Of a DNA stretch of 64,000 bases, positions 58,487-64,000 are shown piece by piece; position 1 is the stretch's first letter, and each line of letters starts with the position of its first letter. A program made the position numbers and the translations under genes. The notes below the pieces were generated by a model. That model had not been told where the DNA came from, ran no database searches, and worked only from the letters and a program-made list of their open reading frames with translations. The DNA comes from Halieaceae bacterium (GTDB taxonomy: Bacteria > Pseudomonadota > Gammaproteobacteria > Pseudomonadales > Halieaceae): NCBI GenBank assembly GCA_902623175.1, contig CACNSR010000008.1, forward strand, positions 34,805 to 98,804. The letters run 5' to 3'.

Positions 58487-59926
58487 ATGAAATCTGAAAA
58501 AAACGCACTCCTGATGGCTGGTCTGACGTTATGTGCCATGGTCCTAGCCTCACCGGTACTCGCCGCAAATGAACCTGGCACCCACAGTGGCGCTCGCAAA
58601 CCCAACATCGTCTTGGTGCTTATGGACAACTTTGGTTGGGGCGAGGTCGGCGCCTACGGCGGCGGCGTTATGAGGGGCGCACCCACGCCCAACATTGACA
58701 GCATCGCCGCGCAGGGCATGCGCTTAAGCAACTTTAATGTCGAGGCAGAGTGCACACCCTCTCGCTCCGCCCTTTTGACGGGACGCTATGGCATCCGCAC
58801 ACGGCAGCGGGCAAACGGCCCCCCGCGGGGAGTCTGGTACGGCATCACAAAATGGGAAATCACCCTTGCAGAGCTGCTCGAGGAGCAGGGCTACGTATCG
58901 GGTATTTTTGGGAAATGGCATCTGGGAGACACAGAGGGCCGCTTCCCCACTGACCAAGGCTTCGATGAGTGGATTGGACTCCCGCGATCATCGGATCGCG
59001 CCTTTTGGCCCGACAGCAACAGCTTCCAACCCGACGCCCATCCTGATATTCGTTTCGCTCATGTCATGTCGGGCCGCAAAGGCGAGGAGCCAAAGGAGCT
59101 GGAGGTGTTTGACCGCGCCAAACGCACCCTGATGGACCGTGAGATAACAGACAACACCCTGGACTTTATCGAGCGACAGGCAGCAGCAGCGCAGCCCTTT
59201 TTTGCCTTCGTCGCCTACACTCAAACTCATGAGCCCGTAGACCCACACCCAGATTTTTATGGCAGCACAGGTCACGGCAGCTTTGCCGATGTATTAGCGC
59301 AAACCGACACATATGTCGGTGAGCTGCTGTCGAAGCTGGACGCTCTTGAGCTCGTCGAGGACACGATCTTTATCTTCACCTCGGATAATGGCCGAGAAGG
59401 CGTACCCCGTTCGTTTGGTTTCACAGGACCATGGCGTAGCGGAATGTTCTCTCCTTATGAGGGCTCTTTAAGGGTGCCATTCATCATCCGGTGGCCTGGC
59501 AAAATCCCGGCGCAGCGCGTCTCTAACGAGATGGTGCATCAACTCGATGTCTTCCCGACGATCGCCAAATTTGTCGGCGCTGACACGCCGACCGACCGCG
59601 TCTTGGATGGCGTGGATCAGTCCCGTTTCTTTATGGGAAAAACCGACAGCTCTGCGCGAGAGAGTCTGGTCATTTATATCGGAAACACGTTATTTGGTGC
59701 CAAATGGCGCGATTGGAAAATCTTGCTTAAGGAAATGGACTCTGACACCTATGCAGTGAAGGACATTGCCTATCCCTCTATCTACAACCTGATCGTTGAT
59801 CCCAAAGAAGAGGTGCCAGAGCTGAATTATCTGAACGACACCTGGGTAGACTTCCCGCTATATCAGGTAATTGAGGACCACGAAGCGTCACTCGCCGATG
59901 ATCCTCAACTGCCGCTCGGCGACTAG
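58487..59926 (+). CDS. Periplasmic arylsulfatase (Cys-type)
   Basis: About 479 residues from ATG 58487 (a TTG at 58475 is the alternative). Signal peptide to about residue 27 (LCAMVLASPVLAA). The sulfatase signature is ECTPSRSALLTGRYG; Cys89 is the residue converted to formylglycine by a maturation enzyme not seen here. Metal ligands: LVLMDNFGWGE (MDN where many have DD), TSDNGRE. Other family motifs: GIFGKWHLGD. It removes sulfate esters from aromatic or carbohydrate substrates. Divergent from a TonB receptor, and converging with an FAD oxidoreductase gene 7 bp away. Confidence 0.93.
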   Translation: MKSEKNALLMAGLTLCAMVLASPVLAANEPGTHSGARKPNIVLVLMDNFGWGEVGAYGGGVMRGAPTPNIDSIAAQGMRLSNFNVEAECTPSRSALLTGRYGIRTRQRANGPPRGVWYGITKWEITLAELLEEQGYVSGIFGKWHLGDTEGRFPTDQGFDEWIGLPRSSDRAFWPDSNSFQPDAHPDIRFAHVMSGRKGEEPKELEVFDRAKRTLMDREITDNTLDFIERQAAAAQPFFAFVAYTQTHEPVDPHPDFYGSTGHGSFADVLAQTDTYVGELLSKLDALELVEDTIFIFTSDNGREGVPRSFGFTGPWRSGMFSPYEGSLRVPFIIRWPGKIPAQRVSNEMVHQLDVFPTIAKFVGADTPTDRVLDGVDQSRFFMGKTDSSARESLVIYIGNTLFGAKWRDWKILLKEMDSDTYAVKDIAYPSIYNLIVDPKEEVPELNYLNDTWVDFPLYQVIEDHEASLADDPQLPLGD

Positions 59927-59933
59927 GGCTGGC

Positions 59934-61523
59934 TTACCGACCCCGCAACATAACTTGCGCGGCGTTACGGCCAGGCAACCCGGTTACGCCGCCGCCCGGA
60001 TGCGCGCCAGAACCACACAAGAAAACATTGTCTACCGGCATCCGGTAAGACGCATGGCCAGGCATGGGGCGCATGGAGTAGAACTGATCGAGCTGTAATG
60101 CACCGTGGAAGATGTCTCCTCCAACCATGCCGAGATCACGTTCGATGTCGAGCGGCGTTTTGATCTGACGACCCAGCACTGATCTTTTAAAGTTCGGTGC
60201 GAACGCGTCAATGGTATCAATGATCTGATCGGCGACTTTTTCCCGAACATCATCCCAGTTTTGCCCGTTGGGCAAATATCGCTGAAAGTGCTGGCAGAAC
60301 AGGCTTGCAACATGTGCGCCCTCTGGAGCGAGCGAGTCATCTTGCGTAGTGGGCACCTGCATCGAGATCACGGGTCGCTGTGCCCAGCCCAACTGCTTGG
60401 CATCAAGATAAGCCTGCTCTATGTAGGCTAACGAGGGTGAGACCTCGATTGCTCCCGCGAAATGCGCGTCGCCGCGCCCTAACATCGAGGTAAATTGGGG
60501 TAACTCAGACAAAGCCACATTCATTCGAAACGTCGCCGAGTGGCTGCGGTAACCCTCAATTCGCCGCCGATCTTCAGCACTCAGCAGGCTGGGATCCAGC
60601 ATTTTGGTCAGCAACGTTTGCGGGTGCACATTGGCAGCGACCTGTCGTGCGCGGAACGTTCGCCCGTCGGCCAGTGCGACACCGACGGCTCGCCGTCCCT
60701 CCATCACAATATTCTCAACCGGTGCGTCGACTTCCAGCACAGCACCTTGAGCTTGCGCGTAGCGCGCCATGGCATCACTGATGGCACCCATTCCCCCCTT
60801 GGCGATCCCCCAGGCGCCGGCACGACCCTTCACCTCGCCAAATGCATGATGCAACAGGATGTAAGCAGTGCCAGACTGGTAAGGGCTGGCAAAGTTACCG
60901 ATGACGCCCTCCAATCCCAGCACTCCCTTGAGCGCCTCTCCCTCGAACCAGGAATCCAGGTAATCACCCAGAGAACTGGTCAATAATGTCGCCAACACCT
61001 TCTGCAAGTGCGAACCAAGCTTTCTGGCGACATTCCCGGCCGATAGCAACTGCATTAGGTCGCGCCAGCCTCCGCCAAAATCGGGAGGTGCCTGAGTCGC
61101 CAGTTCGCGTAGCGCAATCGCTACCGCACTGATCTCTTTCTCGAATTGTTCGATTCGCTCAGCATCACGCTTTGAAAATCTGGCGATCTCTGCTCGCGCC
61201 TGGTTGTCGTCTCGGGTCAACAGCAGGTGATCATTTTCAAGCAAACTGAGCGTGCCAGCAGGCCGCTCCATAATCTCAAGGCCATGCTGCTCGAGTGACA
61301 AATCACTAATGACCTGTGGGTGGAGCAGGCTTACTGAGTAGGAATACACGGAATTGCGGAAACCAGGGTGGAACTCCTCAGTGACGGCTGCGCCACCTAG
61401 GATGTGGCGCGCCTCAAAAAGTCGTACCGACTTCCCCGCTTTTGCCAGATACCCAGCACAGGACAGACCATTATGGCCGCCACCAATAATGATGACATCG
61501 GAGTCACGATTGTGAGCAGTCAT
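59934..61523 (-). CDS. Phytoene-desaturase-like FAD oxidoreductase (PYROXD2 type)
   Basis: About 529 residues from ATG 61523 (GGGAG upstream). An N-terminal FAD dinucleotide site DVIIIGGGHNGLSCAGYLA, then RHILGGAAVTEEFHPGFRNS, a middle GRAGAWGIAKGGMGAISDA and a C-terminal second FAD contact NVFLCGSGAHPGGGVTGLPG. The group is related to carotenoid desaturases, but most members are of unknown substrate (PYROXD2-like), and no carotenoid synthesis gene is nearby. Head-to-head with a paralogue at 61718. Confidence 0.88.
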   Translation of the reverse strand: MTAHNRDSDVIIIGGGHNGLSCAGYLAKAGKSVRLFEARHILGGAAVTEEFHPGFRNSVYSYSVSLLHPQVISDLSLEQHGLEIMERPAGTLSLLENDHLLLTRDDNQARAEIARFSKRDAERIEQFEKEISAVAIALRELATQAPPDFGGGWRDLMQLLSAGNVARKLGSHLQKVLATLLTSSLGDYLDSWFEGEALKGVLGLEGVIGNFASPYQSGTAYILLHHAFGEVKGRAGAWGIAKGGMGAISDAMARYAQAQGAVLEVDAPVENIVMEGRRAVGVALADGRTFRARQVAANVHPQTLLTKMLDPSLLSAEDRRRIEGYRSHSATFRMNVALSELPQFTSMLGRGDAHFAGAIEVSPSLAYIEQAYLDAKQLGWAQRPVISMQVPTTQDDSLAPEGAHVASLFCQHFQRYLPNGQNWDDVREKVADQIIDTIDAFAPNFKRSVLGRQIKTPLDIERDLGMVGGDIFHGALQLDQFYSMRPMPGHASYRMPVDNVFLCGSGAHPGGGVTGLPGRNAAQVMLRGR

Positions 61524-61717
61524 GGTCTTCACTCCCACAGATGAACATTGAGTGTAAGGCGGTTGAGAGGCGTCGACATACGAGCCTTCACGGAAGCATA
61601 CTAACCGTCAATTGGTGCGACCGGCCAAGCACTTTTCGATTCAACTTTCCCCTCCGGTTTTCTCTGGGTGCAGTACTATCGAAAGCGTCTTGCGTCAGGC
61701 AATTAATTGGATTTTTC

Positions 61718-63301
61718 ATGAGTCATTATGACGCCATCGTCATCGGTGCTGGCCACAACGGGCTCACCACGGCCAACTACCTCGCCAGAGGCGGGATGAG
61801 TGTTTGCGTGCTCGAGCAACGCTCAATTGTGGGGGGCGCGGCAGTCACGGAGGAGTTTTGCCCGGGGTACCGTAATTCAACGTTTTCCTATGTCGTGAGT
61901 CTGTTGCGGCCTGAAGTCGTTGAGGATTTACAGCTGGGCGATCACGGCTACGAAGCCATTATGCTGGAGAACGCGCTCTTCATTGACTCCAGTGGTGACC
62001 ATTTGCTGCTCACCGCCGATGAGCAGTTCAATCGAGCACAGTTCGAAAAATTTTCTCAAACCGACTTTCAGGCTTATGAGTCGTTCGAGCACTCTGTAGA
62101 TCAAATTGGGCAGCTACTGGCCAAGCAATGGCTTAACGAGCCGCCTAAATTAGGAGAACAGGGCGTCGGAGATCTCCTCACCATGCTCAAAATGGGTGTT
62201 GATGTGTTCCGGCTTGACGCGGAGGCACGCTGGCGACTGATGCAGTTCTTCATCGGCGCGCCGGAAACGATCATTGACCGCTGGTTTGAAAGCGAAAAAG
62301 TGAAGTCGATGGTGGCCGCCCACATCATGCCTGCCAACTACGCGCCCTTAAGCCAGCCTGGCGCCAGCCTGGCGATGTTGCACCACGCCGTCGGCGAGGT
62401 GAATGGCCGAGCGGGCGCTTGGGGTATTGTCAGGGGTGGAATGGGCGGAATTACCCAAGCGATGCTGAAGTCGGCAACGGCATACGGCGTGGCGGTTCGC
62501 ACCGATGCCGCGGTCAGCAGCATTGATGTATCGGATGACCAGGTCGCAGGTGTCACGCTCGCATCGGGCGAAGTGCTCACTGCATCGGTTGTCGCAGCCA
62601 ACACCGACCCTAAGCGCACGTTTTTCACACTATTGGGCGAAGAGCATCTTCCGGAAGACTTTACCCGTGACGTGAAAAGCTTCCGACAAGAGTCTGCCTC
62701 CCTGCGAATGAACCTCGCGTTATCTGAGCTTCCAGAGTTTTCCGCGCTTCCCGGTGCCGAGGGGGCTCATCATCAAGCCAGTATCACGATGATCGAGAGT
62801 GCCGATCATTTAAACGCCGCATTTCACAGCGCTAAGCGGGGCGAACCTGCGGATCCGCCGATCATTGAGGCGATTATCCCCAGCGTGCTGGACCCGACAT
62901 TGACCGATACGCCAGGCCACCACGTAATGAGCCTCCTATGCAAATACATGCCATACGACCTGAGTGGTGGACGCTCATGGGACAATGAAAAAGATCGCAT
63001 CACTGAACGCATTTTCAGCTACGTGGAACGCTTCATCCCTCGATTAAGGGAAATTACAGTGGGTCACCAGTGCCTTACACCACTGGATCTGGAGCGGATG
63101 CTTGGGATGACCCGCGGCGACATCTGCCACGGCAGACTCGAACCCGATCAACTGTTCAACATGAGGCCACACCCCGATGCAGCACAATACGCCACACCGG
63201 TAAAAGGCCTCTATCTGTGCGGTTCAGGTGCCCACCCCGGTGGCGGCGTGACCGGCGCACCAGGACACAACGCCGCGCGGCGCATACTGAAGGATGCGTG
63301 A
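61718..63301 (+). CDS. Phytoene-desaturase-like FAD oxidoreductase (PYROXD2 type), paralogue
   Basis: 527 residues from ATG 61718; the frame extends 177 bases upstream but without FAD-domain sequence. It has YDAIVIGAGHNGLTTANYLA at the N-terminus, then RSIVGGAAVTEEFCPGYRNS, GRAGAWGIVRGGMGGITQA and GLYLCGSGAHPGGGVTGAPG, the same block order as the divergent gene 59934-61523. The two share a 194-bp promoter region and are probably co-regulated, perhaps acting on successive or similar unsaturated or hydroxylated substrates. Confidence 0.88.
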   Translation: MSHYDAIVIGAGHNGLTTANYLARGGMSVCVLEQRSIVGGAAVTEEFCPGYRNSTFSYVVSLLRPEVVEDLQLGDHGYEAIMLENALFIDSSGDHLLLTADEQFNRAQFEKFSQTDFQAYESFEHSVDQIGQLLAKQWLNEPPKLGEQGVGDLLTMLKMGVDVFRLDAEARWRLMQFFIGAPETIIDRWFESEKVKSMVAAHIMPANYAPLSQPGASLAMLHHAVGEVNGRAGAWGIVRGGMGGITQAMLKSATAYGVAVRTDAAVSSIDVSDDQVAGVTLASGEVLTASVVAANTDPKRTFFTLLGEEHLPEDFTRDVKSFRQESASLRMNLALSELPEFSALPGAEGAHHQASITMIESADHLNAAFHSAKRGEPADPPIIEAIIPSVLDPTLTDTPGHHVMSLLCKYMPYDLSGGRSWDNEKDRITERIFSYVERFIPRLREITVGHQCLTPLDLERMLGMTRGDICHGRLEPDQLFNMRPHPDAAQYATPVKGLYLCGSGAHPGGGVTGAPGHNAARRILKDA

Positions 63302-63321
63302 GGGCGGAACAGCCAGAGCGC

Positions 63322-64000
63322 TCACGCGTGACTGGCGGGCGCGATAGACGCACTCGGTGAGTACCGACGTCGAATCACCCGCCATGCAATCACCCCCAGG
63401 GGCACATGGATGAGTAATGGGCCGATGACGAACCAGGGCTCTGCATGACGCCAATCAATGCTCTCACCCAACTCGATAATCCCCGCACCAAGCTGGTAAG
63501 GCTCCACATAAAAATGCAGTAGCACAAATGGCATCACACATCCGTAAGCAATCAAAAGCATAGGCGCCAGCAACGTAATACGTGTCGCTCGCCGATCAAC
63601 ATCGACCGAAGGCGTTTGGTGAAGTCGCGTTCGATAGTTGCGCTCAGCCTCTGAGACGACATCGCCTCTAGAACCCAATCGAGCAAAAAGGACGGAGGCC
63701 ACAATGCCCAACAGAACCGGCTCCATATAACTAGGCAAATCGATCAACCCGATATAGTCGAGCGCTGCCGGTACGATGTTCGCCAAGAGGCCAGCCAGCA
63801 TGCCCCAGCGCGCGCCGCGCGCGGTGATCGATCGACTCCAGATGGTCATCAATCCAACCGGACCCCAACTGGAGGCAAAAACTGTCCCGATGAATAACGT
63901 GATCCAGAACAGGTTGTGTGGCAGGAAAAGGCTCAGGCCGAGCACTATAAGGCTGATCAGCGCCATCGCTGTGCGGGTCCGCCCCAAGCTTTCAGCAGTG
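63322..64000 (-). CDS. Sodium:solute symporter (SSS) family, C-terminal part, truncated by the window
   Basis: The frame is open to the right edge. The visible 226 residues start TAESLGRTRTA and have several membrane segments (ALISLIVLGLSLFLPH, FWITLFIGTVFASSWGP, GMLAGLLANIVPAALDYI, PVLLGIVASVLFAR, TLLAPMLLIAYGCVMPFV, FVIGPLLIHVPLGVIAWRVI). SWGPVGLMTIWSRSITARGA resembles the TM-rich core end of SSS proteins (GPV-x-x-x-W-x-x-x-x-T-x-x-GA). It would import an organic substrate with sodium. Converges with the oxidoreductase gene (20-bp gap). Confidence 0.72.
   Translation of the reverse strand, partial: TAESLGRTRTAMALISLIVLGLSLFLPHNLFWITLFIGTVFASSWGPVGLMTIWSRSITARGARWGMLAGLLANIVPAALDYIGLIDLPSYMEPVLLGIVASVLFARLGSRGDVVSEAERNYRTRLHQTPSVDVDRRATRITLLAPMLLIAYGCVMPFVLLHFYVEPYQLGAGIIELGESIDWRHAEPWFVIGPLLIHVPLGVIAWRVIRRRYSPSASIAPASHA

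Noticed and set aside
1..64000. CRISPR arrays, prophage, complete insertion sequences, rRNA, plasmid origin
   Set aside because: No regularly spaced repeats, transposase or integrase frames, phage genes or rRNA were seen on either strand.

Overview
The window looks like chromosome of a free-living aerobic marine gammaproteobacterium, perhaps of the OM60/NOR5 (Halieaceae/Cellvibrionales) type. That placement is inferred from gene content: four TonB-dependent receptors, several acyl-CoA enzymes, Sia-type signalling, a Zur-controlled zinc locus, an arylsulfatase, and no rRNA, prophage or CRISPR. About 50 protein genes are supported.

Layout. 0-2.5 kb: the end of a phosphotransfer (swivel-domain) protein, translationally coupled to a short pyruvate-phosphate-dikinase-like protein, then an SDR dehydrogenase. 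3-13 kb: a catabolic module (DUF3604 protein, MFS transporter, acyl-CoA synthetase, TonB receptor) opposite a LysR regulator, an acyl-CoA dehydrogenase and an NTF2-like protein. 13.7-20 kb: a deiminase plus an M20 carbamoylase that could turn guanidino compounds into amines, then a fused indolepyruvate:ferredoxin oxidoreductase divergent from an Lrp-type regulator.

20.6-33.3 kb is the most interesting part: a visibly more AT-rich block devoted to cyclic-nucleotide signalling. It holds a soluble class III cyclase with the N-terminal stalk motif I associate with SiaC-controlled enzymes, a SiaA/SiaC/SiaB-like phosphatase-target-kinase set, and a membrane receptor cyclase whose sensor and linker are paralogous to those of the SiaA-like phosphatase. 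The receptor cyclase lies downstream of a large TonB receptor and a TonB-like protein in one apparent operon. A cNMP-binding effector and an HD phosphohydrolase complete the block. Together they could couple outer-membrane nutrient sensing and a phospho-switch to cAMP output.

34.8-43.2 kb is a zinc-starvation locus: Zur, a MerC-like protein, a His-rich DUF2796 protein, a DUF3299 protein, an ABC exporter-type pair, a small secreted protein, a CobW GTPase and a His-rich TonB receptor. Three intergenic sites share a 15-bp palindrome, TGATAT-N3-GTATCA, which I propose as the Zur operator. 43.4-49.8 kb is a stretch of small, mostly unknown genes, a lipoprotein serine hydrolase, a Rap1a/Tai-like protein, and a membrane protein with two MotA-like repeats. 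49.9-64 kb is a second catabolic block: thiolase, acyl-CoA synthetase, RhlE-like helicase, an MFS paralogue, a TonB receptor, an arylsulfatase, two head-to-head phytoene-desaturase-like oxidoreductases and a truncated sodium:solute symporter.

Two interspersed repeat families, each with three copies in the same orientation, lie between genes: a tRNA-3'-half-like element of about 70 bp and an element of about 55 bp ending in a hairpin with a compensatory base change. All identifications come from reading motifs; no database search was possible.
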